Position numbers and translations under genes: made by a program. Shown here piece by piece: positions 1 to 11,290 of a stretch of DNA of 40,766 nt (position 1 is its first letter; every line of letters begins with the position of its first letter). This stretch comes from Paramacrobiotus richtersi. Its lineage: Eukaryota; Tardigrada; Eutardigrada; Parachela; Macrobiotidae. A model generated the notes under the pieces. The model had not been told where the DNA came from, searched no databases, and saw nothing but the letters and a program-made list of their open reading frames with translations. The DNA lies in assembly GCA_034698045.1 (NCBI GenBank), contig JAQGAU010000105.1, positions 1 to 40,766 on the forward strand, given 5' to 3'.

Positions 1-790
1 AAGCAAAACCTGCTGCTCTTGCTTTGTCCAGCATTGGTAGTCGCGGACTGGCTTCTGTTGATTAGGAACAGACTGGACAGCAGCGTGCGCTGCGGATGGC
101 AGATGAGGAGCGAGAGCGAGTGCTGCATGTTGGTCTGGCTGGTTGTTGGTCTTGCGCTTCTTGCTTGCCCGCTGTTGAGACAGTGCAGTGGACGGCCGTG
201 ATGTTGAAGGTGTAGATGACATGGCTGTTGCGCATTCAGAGTGATACGATTTAAGAAACTACTGTTAATTAAATTATTAACTATTCAACCACGGAGTATG
301 CAATAAGCACAAATCGGTATTTCGGATTATTCAACCGTCGTGATGCAAGGTTAGTGCGCTATAGCTAACCACATTCAAGCTGGTAAACACTAAACCGTAT
401 CCAGTTTATCGTGAAAGAATCACAAGTGAATCTGGAAAACAGTTGCTCTCGACTGGCGTTTTACTTTCACAATTTTGTGTGAGACTGGGCGTTATCGTGA
501 ATCTGCATCAGCCAGTTATGAACGGTATTCTTATCTCTGACTTTTGAACCCAGATTCACAATGACCCGCTTTCACCGTGGAAGCGGTCGTGATTTGAGTT
601 CTGAGCACCATAATTATGTAAGAATGAATCGGTGACTGTTTTCTCTTGCCAGTTGGCAGGAAAAATTACGCAAAGAGCCGAAAGGTTACAAATTTTGTGG
701 TATACAATTGGCAAATAGTGTTTTTTTGTCACGGTTAAAGTTTCAAGAAGGCGAGACAACGTGCAAGCGTTTGCTGCACATGGACAACAA
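1..790. other. No supported gene
   Basis: No reading frame here resembles a protein I recognise. It lies just beyond the 3' end of the minus-strand Gypsy integrase at 795-1830, where an LTR would be expected. I see no clear LTR end, polypurine tract or primer site. Confidence 0.4.
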
Positions 791-794
791 GATT

Positions 795-1830
795 ACCGCG
801 ATATGAAAACTTCGCTCATTCCGGTCGTGAAACTGTTTAAGCCGCTATACATGGACTGTAAATTTCGTTTTCGCCTCCTCCCCTGCAATTCAACCTCGTA
901 GTTAACGGGCGATGTCTCTCGTATGACTCGTTGCGGACCGTGCCACCGGCTAAGAAGATTCGTCGCTTTCCCCCGCTTTCCGCTCCGATTGAAGACAAGT
1001 ACAGCGTCACCGGGACAATATATATATGTTATGTGATCGGCGTGATCATGTCCGTAAACGTAATTGTGTTGTATCACAATTCCGGTAGCCACTAATGCAT
1101 GGATCTGCTGTAGATTCTGCTGAATGTTAATCTGTTTTTTTTTGCCTTGGGTTGACCGATGTTTAACGTCCGCACCGGATGGCGCCAAAATAGCATGTCA
1201 AACGCGTAGAATCTGGTGATCGTGCCGTGCGGTATTAGAAGCAAAGATAACGAAGAGCAATGGGAGATCCCACGACTTCTGCTCAGCATTTATGTATTTC
1301 GCTATCATGTGCCCTAACGTTTGATTGTAATGCTCCACCAGACCGTTACATTGCGGGTGGAATCCGATGGCAGTGCTTCTTCGGATGTCGAGGAGTCGAT
1401 GTAGTTCCTTGACCCACTCGTTGACAAAGGGGGTTCCTTGGTCCGTCAACATTTGATCAGGCATGGAATACTGCAAAATACTGCCGTAAACTAAAACTTT
1501 TGCCAGCACAGTGCTGGCAGCACTGGAGGCGTTTGGTCAGGTATCGCTTTCGCGACCACTTACTTTGTAAAGATGTTCGTAGCGACTATAGTGTACCTGT
1601 TTCTAGACTTCGTGCAATGCAGCGAACCCAGGACGTCAACGGCGACCGCATCAAATGGTCCTTCCGGGCAGAAGCTTTGGACTGGTCCGGGAAGGCCTTT
1701 AACGCTTCTGGCAAGAAAATAATGACTATATGTAACGTTTTATGAAGTTAACCAAATCGGGGAAGTGTAACAGCCTTTAAGCCGTTCTAACGTCCGTTGG
1801 AAAACTAGGTGGCTACTGGTAGAGTCGACA
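795..1830 (-). pseudogene. Ty3/Gypsy integrase remnant
   Basis: This is a decayed integrase, the enzyme that inserts retrotransposon DNA into the host genome. Read from high to low coordinates it shows a worn zinc-binding region, then the catalytic core. The first Asp is in VAVDVLG (codon 1637-1635), the second in LTDQG (codon 1443-1441), and the Glu is in NGLVE (codon 1335-1333). The second Asp and the Glu are separated by exactly 35 residues, the expected D-35-E spacing. A C-terminal GPY/F module follows (GDAVLVF, then WHGPQRVI). The first Asp is in a different frame from the second, an in-frame stop follows TNIFTK, and the frame shifts again near 1190, so the gene is dead. The catalytic residues survive while the zinc-finger cysteines do not. 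Assignment to Ty3/Gypsy rests on these motifs and their order. Confidence 0.85.
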
Positions 1831-2195
1831 TAAACGAATTAACACGACGTAATGTTAAGTAATGGAGACCTTCGGAAAATCCTGTGTTCTTATTGAACGA
1901 TCACGTATTGTATTACCTGTGTGGGACAAATGTGTGTAACCAAGGCTGTCTGATTCGGATAGCTTTCGCGAATTTTCGTTGAAAGTTGAGGAGGCAGTCT
2001 GTAGCGAAAGTGATAGTATTCAAAAACTGGCGGAACTGCGGCAAAAACAGAAGGATTTTTGTAGTGCTTGGGCTAAGAGTTTCCTGGACGAAAACGAAGA
2101 CCCAATGTGCGAAATTTGTCTGCAGATTTTGAATTGAGAGAGTACGGAACAAGACCGCGTTGCGCTGTCTAGTTATCTGGCTGGGCCTTGTTGTG

Positions 2196-2453
2196 TCACT
2201 CGTGAAGCGCCGAGGCTGTGCGGTGCCTTTCTTGGAGACTGGCGAAACTGGCGAGGTTGGCATTCCTGGATGTACTGTTCAACGCCGCTGTCCTACCCAT
2301 TTCAGTAGTAACGTCCCCGCATAGCCTTAATTGCTTTCCGAAGCTTAAATGCGACGCCAGGAGCGAATCATGCATGGACTTCATTCTATCATCTCTCATG
2401 CGTATGGTGACGACAAATTTCCGTGTCGTCTGGTCATAGAGCATACTGATCAT
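2196..2453 (-). pseudogene. Possible second integrase zinc-binding region
   Basis: The minus strand reads MHDSLLASHLSFGKQ, which resembles the two-histidine half of the HHCC zinc-binding domain at the N-terminus of Gypsy integrases. The cysteine half cannot be seen. It lies about 400 bp upstream of where the zinc-binding region of the 795-1830 integrase should be. It is therefore either a second element or the same one split by an insertion. The match is short and the call is tentative. Confidence 0.35.
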
Positions 2454-5400
2454 AGTTGGTAATGCTTCGCATGTCGTGGAAGATCATTCGGTAATTTGAA
2501 CTTTCTAAGTGCTTGGAACTTCGTTTGATACTTTCGCAAAAATTCTGGGCTGGATCCGTTCTTGCCTGTAGTCATCAGTGTGCAGAACTACAATCTAAAT
2601 CGGGCATTCAAGGGGATCCAAACAATCAACAAAGTTTGGACGTTCTAGTTCCAGCGATGACTCGAGTGGGTTCTGTCGATACAGTTGATCCGAAAATCGG
2701 TCCATCCAGTCGGATGAGATCGCACAAAGATATGTACACATTCAATGCTCTGACACGTTCAAAGGCAGGCGTGAGCCAAGTTACGCTGAAAAAGTTTTAT
2801 AACTCTAAATCGCGACCCCTAAGGGATATATTATCGGTAATTGTGAGCGGATTGTTATTAAAACAGTCGAAGTAACCAAAACTGATAGTACCGAAATGGA
2901 AGACGCTATCTCTCAAGTGAAGCTCGGTATCGCATTCTCTTCTTGGTTAATATTATTAAAGGTTTCGTGGACTTCTATTCCAGTCTGGAAAAGCGATAGC
3001 GTCTGCCTTGCCGCTGCGTGGGTCATTAGAAAGGCACATGCTGACGGGGACACTAGACTATCTAAATGCTTGCACGAAACCTAAGGCGTTACCACGAAGA
3101 CGGATTCCATTGCCCAAACGAATCGTCTCAACGACCTGATCAACAGCGCCAAAGCGCCAGTAAGACAATTCGTAATATATAATGGAGCCGCGTTTCAGCC
3201 AGCTTTCGCCGATTGCGGAGCAACTGCGTTATCAAGTTTATTTCGTCGAAAGTCCACACAGAACAAAAAGATATGCTAGCCGCGGTGCGATCCATAGTGC
3301 GGTTTTCTTTCTTTTCTTTCTTTCAAACAAAAAAATATGTCTCGGTCACCTTGAATCGACGATTGTCCAGAGGTCTTTGTAGCAGTTGCATGGGTTTCAG
3401 GTTTAGAACATTAAAATCTTGCCGTGGCCGGATTTGTATACGGTAGCAGCTGTACGGGTTTGTATACGGCGCAAATCGCTATAAAATATCGAGAATGTTC
3501 AATCAGTGTCACAAGTAACATATCTACCGGTCGATGTTTGAGAGATGGTGTTTATAGTCTCTTGACCATTGAGATACTGTGGGGTGGATGTTGACATCGG
3601 TTTGACAGATTCATCAAACGTTTCGTCAATGGGACGCTCGACCGTGGAACCAACAAAGACGGCGCGGCTTTCTTGACTAGTGGAGACGTTTCAAAGCTTT
3701 GTGCATTGGTGAGCAGTTAGATGAACAGCCCCTGGATGAACACGACGTTATTCACAATAAATTCAGAGGACGCAGTAGCGTTCGCATAACGTACGGCATG
3801 CGCTATGACATACTTGGTAAAGGGGTAGATTGCAAGGAGCAAAAACTTTTTTTTGACTTTCACTTAGTGAGAAGGAGCCGCAATAATCCATATGTAGGCG
3901 ATGGAAGGGGCCTGTTACTTTTAGTGGGTGCAAAAACTCCCATGGCTTTATTGGCTTTATGCACGGATTTTCTCTGTGCTGCCACGCAGCACATGAAGCT
4001 ACGTAGCGCGCAACCGCCTCGAGAGCGCCGGGACAATAGAAGGCCTCTCGGATGCGTGCGTATCATCGAGCAATGCCAACAAGCCCCGCCGTGATTGCAT
4101 TGTGCGTGTCGTGCACTCGTGTCTCGCCGAAATACTTGTCAGGAAGAAAGAAAGTGTGTCATTCTATGGATTCTGTTGAGATTTCGATATTGTTCCCAGG
4201 ACAGTAAAATTAATAGTGTTTAATTATACTTATGCCTGCAGCTCCGCGCGCAGTGTTCATTAATTTCGTTTCTTGCAATCTACCATACAAATTACAGACT
4301 ACTTTACTGCCGAACGCATGTGAAGAGGATTTTTTTACTCATAAATTCCGCACCGATCAGCCGAATGAACAGTCGGTCCATCAATCAATGAATGAGTTAA
4401 GTTTATATCTGCAAGGAGTCTAGTGCAGGTCTCATAAATTTTTCCAGGTTTGCGCCTGGATTTCGAACAAATCGAAATAATTATACTCATCCAGTTTGGA
4501 CTAATGAGCTAAGAAACTAAGAAACACATCGGCCGGCATCGCTTTTAATTTCAACGCTTAGGAAACTGGTTTAAGATGAACCAACTTTTGGTTGTGCTCC
4601 AACTAGGAGTAACACCTTGCTAAATGTCGTCTTCAAGAATGTGGAGTGACAAATAAACATGTGGAGTAAAATGACAAACGCAGTAAAGGGTGTAAAGTTG
4701 GCAATTTACCAATAAAAAGAATTAACTTTCGCAGGAGAATAACAAAAGTATATTATAACCTATTCAGTTAACATGTAGTGCTGCCCGCTCGATCATAGCG
4801 GAATACGGCATAACATATCGAAAGTCCCCAGGCCACTAGTTCCAAAATAAGTTCACTGAAAACCAAGCTCTGTGCAGCGAATTGTGTAGCGGTTTTTCTT
4901 TTTCTGCTTCCTAAAAGAACCGCTGCCAGAATGCTTGATGTAGCTCTTTCGAGGCGTTACAAAACTGGGCGCTCATTTTGTTCAAATGGCAAAATACGGG
5001 TCTCAAGGAGGTAATCGGGTTCGCCACAATGTTATTAAAATCTACGTTTACAGAGTGATGGTCGGCTTTCTTCAGCTTGATGTTTACCGGTAATCGCAAC
5101 TTTTATGCTATTTCTGGTCCTCAGTTGCAGCCTGGTAATGCGCAGAGCGCATTTGAATTATATAAACATTTCTGGGAATTCACTCATTTGTGAATAATTG
5201 TCAATGTAGTTGGTCCTCCTACTATCAGGAAACAGGTCAGCAGGATGTGTTTCGATTCTCTGAAGAAATCTGACACATGGTTGAAAGAGGGTACGTTTGA
5301 ATCGGCTGCTATTACCCTTATCCAGCATTGTAGTGTCTGCTGGTCATCCTGAGCACTTACCGCTGCTAATTGTTCAAAAACTTCCGTTATGCGTCTGATG

Positions 5401-5460
5401 CAATGGTCGCTCTTCATATCCGCTGGTAACCCAAATATTGCTACCAGACAGATGAACGCG
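2454..5460. other. Unassigned, probably decayed repeat DNA
   Basis: The stretch holds only short open frames on both strands, the longest about 130 codons at 3699-4094 on the plus strand. None shows a motif I can name. Their number and length are near what chance would give. Flanking element remnants make degenerate transposon DNA the likeliest content. Confidence 0.35.
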
Positions 5461-5462
5461 AT

Positions 5463-5525
5463 CTGTTGATTGTATTCCTTCCTGTTGATTGTATTCCTGT
5501 TGAATGAGCTGTTGATTGTATTCCT
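5463..5525. repeat. Three copies of a 17-bp repeat
   Basis: The sequence CTGTTGATTGTATTCCT occurs at 5463-5479, 5482-5498 and 5509-5525. The copies are identical and separated by 2 and 10 bp. It reads as a small minisatellite. Confidence 0.85.
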
Positions 5526-5530
5526 TCCTT

Positions 5531-6177
5531 TCGTAGGGCATTCCATTCATAGATGCGGTCCTTGGCATACGCATGCTGTCCCCTGCCTGAACGCATGGGA
5601 TGAATTTGTTTATCAATGTCTTTCCGTCCATAGCTATGGAACTGTTGGCAGCAATCAGTTCTCGTCCACATCTCGTTTGTTTCCACTATTGTTGTTATAG
5701 AAGCCTTCGAATCAAAGTCTGTTTAATCTGCCTTGTACTTGCAGGCGGAAAGATGTTCATGTTGTATGCTTTATATCAAGCAAACAAGTCATCTCCTTGA
5801 TTAAATCACCATTGCCACTGCGTAATTGAAGAGGAAATGCATATCGTACGCAAACTCTATATGGAAGAAATCTGGCAAATGACGACTGAGAGAAACGCGC
5901 TGTAAACTCGAGAATTAGCAGAATTTGCAGCTGAAAGCCTTCTATGTACCCGTTACCGAATGCGCAATTCGTCGACAGAGAGGCATTTCGCTTAGCTTAT
6001 TTAAAACATATTAAAGGGTTCCTTAACACGTCCGCTAATTTGCAGATCTCTTTGATTTGCGTTGCTTATGGTACGGATAGGCTCAGTGTGCGATGCATGA
6101 AGCGCTTTCCTCGCATGTATGCCGTATTTTGAGCAAAACATCACAAATCCTCCAGAAAGGTTACGAAGATTAGGAGT
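5531..6177. other. No clear gene; possible linker before integrase
   Basis: No domain is recognisable. The last part, plus strand from about 6120, runs in frame towards the integrase fragment that starts near 6178. It may be the worn RNase H to integrase linker of that element. Confidence 0.3.
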
Positions 6178-6830
6178 AAACTTCCACATTGAACATGACA
6201 TTCTCTATTATAAAGTTATCGATACTGGAGAAAGATGAGATTTGCTAGTATTACCTGAAGTACTATGGGAAGATGTGCTGAAAACCGTACACGATCACAG
6301 ATGATGTCTCGCACGTCTGAGGTACGCACATTGCCTTGAGGTGATGAGTCAACGATTCTATTTGAGGGACATGAATAAAACAGTAAGACAATACAGTGTT
6401 TCATGTCATGTGTGTCCAACGCGCAGTCCAAGAAGGGCGTCAGCAGGTTATATGGAGCCCATGCCAATACCGCACCGACCAATGACACACATCATTACTG
6501 ATGTGGTTGAATAGGACAGTCATTATTAGCAGGATGTAAATACATTAGCACATCAGTTTGTGAATTGATCACCTTTTTAACAGCTAAAGCTGTAGAGACA
6601 CATGTCGCATTAGCCGTTGCAAAATTCAGATTTATGAAATGTGTCTACGATATGGTTTTCGTCTTATACTACGACAGGAACGAGGAACTTAGGTTATGGA
6701 CGAATTGATATCGGATGTGTAAAAAAATGGATGTAACGCAAGCACCCAGTACCGCTTATCATCCGCAGACACTAGGACGATTAGAATCTATAAACCTTCA
6801 GGTTCATGTTTGGCAAAAATTTGTAATGAA
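6178..6830 (+). pseudogene. Ty3/Gypsy integrase remnant 1
   Basis: The order is a typical N-terminal region (HDILYYKVI), a worn HHCC zinc-binding domain (TVHDH, then RFYLRDM, then SCHVCPTR), and the catalytic core. The first Asp is in IITDVV (6500-6502), the second in YYDRNEEL (6673-6675), and the Glu follows TAYHPQTLGRL (6784-6786). The spacing between second Asp and Glu is 36 residues instead of 35, with an in-frame TGA between them. The first Asp is out of frame with the second. The core stops just after the catalytic Glu. The next recognisable sequence belongs to a second integrase, so the C-terminal GPY/F module is missing. Confidence 0.85.
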
Positions 6831-6859
6831 TAAAGGAGCAATTAGTCACAGTTACTGCC

Positions 6860-7275
6860 TTGGATTATTTTCGCAGGCAATGCTACACATTCAGAAGGCA
6901 CAGAAAGCTGAACCTGATTATCCGTTTGAGAAAATACAATGCGATTTGAAAGACCGTTGCCAGAATCGCATAACAGTAACAATAACATTACTGTTGTGAT
7001 TGATACTTTCACTAAGTACGTGGTAGCGGCTCCAGTGATAACTGAAACTGCAAAGAAAGTGGCCGATTTCTTCGTGAAGAATTTGACACATCCGGTTGGT
7101 GCACCGAGCGTCCTCAATATGGACAGAGGAACACATTTCCGAAAGATATTGAATGCGGAAGCTTCCAGAATTCTCAATATGCACCATGTATTTGGATCGG
7201 GGTACCATTCGGAGGTTATGGGCCAAGTTGAACGGCAGTTTGAACAATTCAATACGTTTTTATTCAAGTGATGGA
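6860..7275 (+). pseudogene. Ty3/Gypsy integrase remnant 2
   Basis: A second integrase core follows directly on the first. Its first Asp is in FEKIQCDL (6943-6945). The frame then shifts and the core continues as an uninterrupted open frame from 6939: ITVVIDTFTKYVVAAP, then the second Asp in NMDRGTHF (7122-7124) and the Glu in MGQVE (7230-7232). The spacing is exactly D-35-E. This core is better preserved than its neighbour, so the two are unlikely to be one broken gene. It ends at a stop near 7271 and no GPY/F module follows. Confidence 0.85.
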
Positions 7276-7925
7276 AAGACTCCTGTCAAGCGCCATATGC
7301 AACTCCAACACGAGTTGGTGCAAGCCGGAAGTTTTGGTGTAAACCTTTCAAACGCCGTAACGCAAAAGCCGGTTGAGGATATTGTTGGTCCAGAAATGAA
7401 AACATAACAAGGAGTTTCGAATCGAAAATCAAAGTCAATTGCGTCAATATGCATCAACGGTTTGTTTTGCGACTATACAATCATTGCATAACCGGGAAAA
7501 AAGTGATTCAATGTTACCAAGGACAGTAACCCTTTCAGCTTAACCACTAGGCAAACCGTAGTCGTTCGGCACAAAATAACATAGTCTTTTGTTACACTTC
7601 TCTGTTTACTTTCCAGTGTTAACGCATTAGAACGTCCGATCCGCGTTGCCGTAGTTTGGGACGTCATGCTGCTAATTTGTCAAAATGTGGTTTTGGACTC
7701 GCAGTGATCCGATTTCCATTGAAAATTGTGTGCACAGTCATGTGCATGAAATTCATGTGATTCTGCTACCCTGCAGTTATATGCATGTGGCTGTAGATCC
7801 TGCATAAAACATGAATGGCTTTATGCATATAGAGTCACATGGTTTACACGAAATTTGTTGCTAAAACCCGGTAAATGTCACTTCCTAAAACGTTGAGCGA
7901 AGGTTCTCGTGTTGTTGTAATCACA
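7276..7925. other. No supported gene; AT-rich imperfect palindromes
   Basis: I see no coding signal. Around 7757-7843 the sequence is rich in ATGCAT and CATG palindromes and forms an imperfect inverted repeat, with arms near CATGTGA(T/C)TCT and inner arms TATATGCAT. It may be the worn end of an element. Confidence 0.3.
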
Positions 7926-8144
7926 CAGGGTACTGATGCCGACCAGGAAAAAGACTGGGCTGTATTGAAGCTTCGCCAACCCTACACCTTGAAAGTGTGA
8001 AAAAGCTTTCATGGGCTCTGCAAGTACTACCGCAGGTTTATAGAGGACTTCACTCGCATTGCTTCACCGCTAACCCAGCTGTCGAAGAAGGGCATCGAGT
8101 GCGCATGGGTCGTACAAAACATCAAAAAGCGGCTGTTTACCTAA
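7926..8144 (+). pseudogene. Gypsy RT thumb and RNase H junction
   Basis: One frame, broken by a single TGA at 7998-8000, reads GLCKYYRRFI and then IASPLTQLSKKG. This is the conserved block between the RT thumb and the RNase H domain of Ty3/Gypsy Pol. The upstream RT palm is absent and the frame stops at 8142-8144. A further scrap, QQTAFEELNKIN, from the start of the same RNase H region lies in another frame at about 8295-8337. Confidence 0.8.
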
Positions 8145-8462
8145 AAACGGCCGTCTCCTCTGTACAGTTTCTCAACTTCCGCCTTGTTCGCTGGCATCGA
8201 CGCCTCCATGAAAGCTTATCACCCAAACAGCATAAAAAATGTTGTACAGTATATGTAATTTTTGTCAGCGGGTGGAGACGGAAAAGAGATGTGAAACAAA
8301 AACAGCAGACTGCGTTTGAAGAGTTAAACAAAATTAACTGAAACGCAAATACTCGCAAATATCGATCAGGAAAGCCAGCATAGTCAAACGCGACGGCAAC
8401 ATGTCGACATTTGTACAGCCCTGCAACAACGCGAGAAGCAAATGGCCTGTGCGTTTTCTCAT

Positions 8463-8600
8463 GGCATGGATAACATTACACGATCTCCAAGCGGCATCGC
8501 GTTTGTCTCAACTGTGCACGAATTCAGACTGTTAATCGACTAATTTTCGTTTATCCTCTTGCAGACACCGAACAGTTTTCGTAAACTATAACTGAACCGT
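8463..8600 (+). pseudogene. Gypsy RT finger-domain scrap
   Basis: The frame from 8463 ends in VHEFRLLID before a TAA at 8541-8543. A nearby frame continues YPLADTEQF. Together these resemble the strand where Gypsy RT reads S.WASP..V...G..R...DYR and then YPLP. It may be the 5' part of the element whose palm lies at 9055-9444, with about 450 bp of unrecognised sequence between. Confidence 0.55.
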
Positions 8601-9054
8601 GAACACAGTTCCAGAACCGTGCAGACCTTCGGTCTGATTATTTGCGGGCATTTTCTTCGTTGGATGCGTTGTGATCCACGCATCAGCATTCCTCAAATTG
8701 CACAGAAGCTGATAGATTACCCTTCAGACGAATTATTTCAACCATAGTAGTTTAATTCAGTTACGAAATGTAGTGTCCTACCCATCTTCAACGACATACA
8801 GGAGATTGTAATTAAGAAATGCAGTCTGCGAAAACTGAGACGCCAAGACGACTTGCACGACCAGCCAATATTAATGAGAATTCTCACTCGAAAACCATTC
8901 AAATGCTTCGAACACGCGCTGCCTGACAGGTATACGAAAGGGTAGTTTCGGTTTCTTTCCGTTCCTGAAAGAGTTTTCTATCTCACAGCTGGGAAACAGC
9001 TAGTGCAGTGAATACTAGAGAATTCCGCATGGAGCTTCCGTTTTTACAGCTCCT

Positions 9055-9444
9055 GAGTGCTTTTCGGGATATTACAACATACCAATTGCAGTTCGAGATC
9101 GAAATAAGACCGCGTTTATTGTTCCTCCCTCACCGGGTTTGGCGGGGGGCGTTTACCACTTTGACAGAATGGCTTTTGGTCTCTGCAACGGCTCAGCCAC
9201 TTTCTACGGTTTAGGGGATCAGCTATTCGGTTCATTTTTAATGCTCTTCTGATTAATCTACATCGATGATTTCTTTGAACCATTTATGATTAATTTTCGA
9301 ATGCCTTCGTCAGGCAGGACTCATGCTAAACCCGAGGAGTTTTTTATGGCGTTCGCCTCGAGGACGCTTTCCAAAACACAGCGCAAATACTGGGCATCCC
9401 AGCTGGAGTTGTACGCTATCGTTTTCGCTGTAGAAAAATTGTAA
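9055..9444 (+). pseudogene. Gypsy RT palm joined to RNase H
   Basis: The frame reads SGYYNIPIAVRDRNKTAF, HFDRMAFGLCNGSATF and then YIDDFF, the YxDD active site of reverse transcriptase. Only about 20 residues later it reads SRTLSKTQRKYW and YAIVFAVEKL, which is the middle of RNase H. The RT thumb, the linker and the start of RNase H (over 100 residues in intact elements) are therefore deleted. The deletion keeps the frame, and there is one in-frame TGA just before YIDD. The catalytic Asp pair survives, but the copy cannot be functional. Confidence 0.88.
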
Positions 9445-10499
9445 GGATGTGTTGCACCAGGGAAGAAGTTGATCAGTTTTTTGTTTGACCTCCAAAGCAA
9501 CGTCTGGATCAGGTCTATCATTTTATAGTTGGTAAACAGGTTCCGATGAAAAGACCCTGTCAGAATTTTTGCGTAAACCTCGTAACCACTCCAGACAACT
9601 TTGCATGTATTTTGTCATCGCGTTATACTTCCGCCATGCGAACTCGTTCCCTGCTTTTAACACAGTTAACGGATTCAGGGTCTTTAGCAGTGGCAAAGGA
9701 GTCGAATTTTCCCCGCCGTCCTAATTTGAGTGCTGCGACGATTTATTTCGAGTTGCTTCGCTGGCGCTGGTCCCCACTTAGAAATTGCTCCACCCCAGCT
9801 GTTCTCTAGGTATACAGTCAGAAGAGACCTTTTGCATCTTGCAATGACAGCACCACCAATAGTCAGCTCTGACCGTGAATACGAGATTTTCGAACTGAAA
9901 CTAACACTAATTTTAACGGAATAACTATTGCATATTTTACTGATGCACTCTGCGTTGAACATCTCGCTTCCATGTACGTATATACCGATTGTTCATATAC
10001 CCAACACTCACGTATGTGAGTCTGTACAAATGCGGTCTGTCGTCATATTTTGCCATTCGTACTACCGCCGCACCTTCTAATACGAGTTCTTGAACGATAT
10101 CACCATAACGCGGGCAGTGATTGATACCAAGCCAACATTTTAAAGCCTATATATCTTCGTGATATATCAACTTATCCTGCTTGTTATATTCTTGATTGGG
10201 TATATTTGCTCTTAGGAAACTCCTCTTGAACGGCAAACACACTTCACCTGAGAATAAACCAACACCGACAACCAAAATCTTTTTCGAAAGTCTGTCGAAA
10301 GTTTCGAAATACTGTCTTCATAGCGTCTCCGAAGAAACAAGTCTTCCCGTTCCAACACTGTTCAAGTTTTCCAACGGTGCCGCCGGACACTGGGAATCCG
10401 ACCCAACTCTACCCCCAATAAACACGACATATGCACCTTTAGCGTACGAAGAACAATTTCTTCAAAACCGACCATCAGTTTACATACTCGTATCAGATT
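9445..10499. other. Unassigned, decayed
   Basis: Short open frames only. A plus-strand frame from 10196 runs into the RT fragment at 10500 and may be its worn upstream part, but I recognise no motif before 10490. Confidence 0.3.
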
Positions 10500-10716
10500 C
10501 GCACAAGGTTGCAGGGAGCCTTTCTAGGTGCAGTGGCCGGAAGTACAGTTTTCGCCAAACTATATTGCTGTGGTGGCTTCTGGCAGATACCGGTCAACCG
10601 CGTTACACCACACAGGACGGCCACTATGCGTTTCACGTTCGATACACCGACGTTTGTAACAGTCCAACGCCCTTCGAAGGGTTCATGGACGCAGCCATAG
10701 AAAGGGTAACGGAATG
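10500..10716 (+). pseudogene. Gypsy RT finger/palm fragment
   Basis: The frame starting near 10509 reads VAGSTVFAKL and GGFWQIPV, the LAG...F.KLDL..G(F/Y)(W/H)QIP block of Gypsy RT. The Asp of the first catalytic motif is lost (KLYC). An overlapping frame continues as GHYAFHV and EGFMDAAIE, so at least one frameshift separates the two parts. The fragment ends near 10716, where minus-strand RT sequence begins. Confidence 0.7.
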
Positions 10717-10779
10717 TTAGCTCAACTGTGGCGCACCATGTCGGGTCGGGCGTACCCGCACACCTCTAAAGGAAGCGGC

Positions 10780-11290
10780 CGCTATAGTGATGACCTTTCG
10801 GATACAGGAACCGACGGCCTGGATAGCGGTCCAGCCAAAGTGATGAATTGAGTACAATAAGTGAGTCCTATTCGCAACCGAAATAAAATGTTTCCGCATT
10901 GCTGATTTCGAGTAAGCGGCAGGGATTCGAGTTCATGGAAGCCGTACTCTTTAAGATTTGTAAGCCTAGCAGCATCAATCATGGCACAGTGGAAACATTT
11001 ATTCATACAACGCCATTGATAAGCTGTACGTCCTTGCAGTACCGCTTATAAACCGCTTTAATCATCGAAATGCGGAAAGCTAATGCTTGTTTTTGTAGGC
11101 CGAAAGGGGTACGTTGTGTTAACAATAATCTCTCGTCGGGAGTGTATGGCCTACCCGTTATGTTTAAATTAGTTGACAACAGCTGGGTGGAACGAGGCGA
11201 TTGCGTGGCATAATTGGTAGAGCGAAAGTTACCGCGAGACTCATCTACATATAACGGATCCGACACATCGTTCAGTTCTTTAGCATGCAA
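10780..11290 (-). pseudogene. Gypsy RT palm/thumb fragment, opposite strand
   Basis: The minus strand reads RTPFGLQKQALAFRISM and then KDVQLINGVV, matching the PFGL..AP..F...M to YxDD stretch of Gypsy RT. The YxDD box has decayed to LING. After a stop the frame continues into a thumb-like helix (HCAMIDAARLTNLKEYGF). It abuts the plus-strand RT fragment, so complementary halves of RT face each other here. Confidence 0.6.

Noticed and set aside
11200-11245. tRNA-like A-box (GTGGCATAATTGGTAGAGCG)
   Set aside because: There is no B-box at the right distance and no cloverleaf can be drawn with paired ends.
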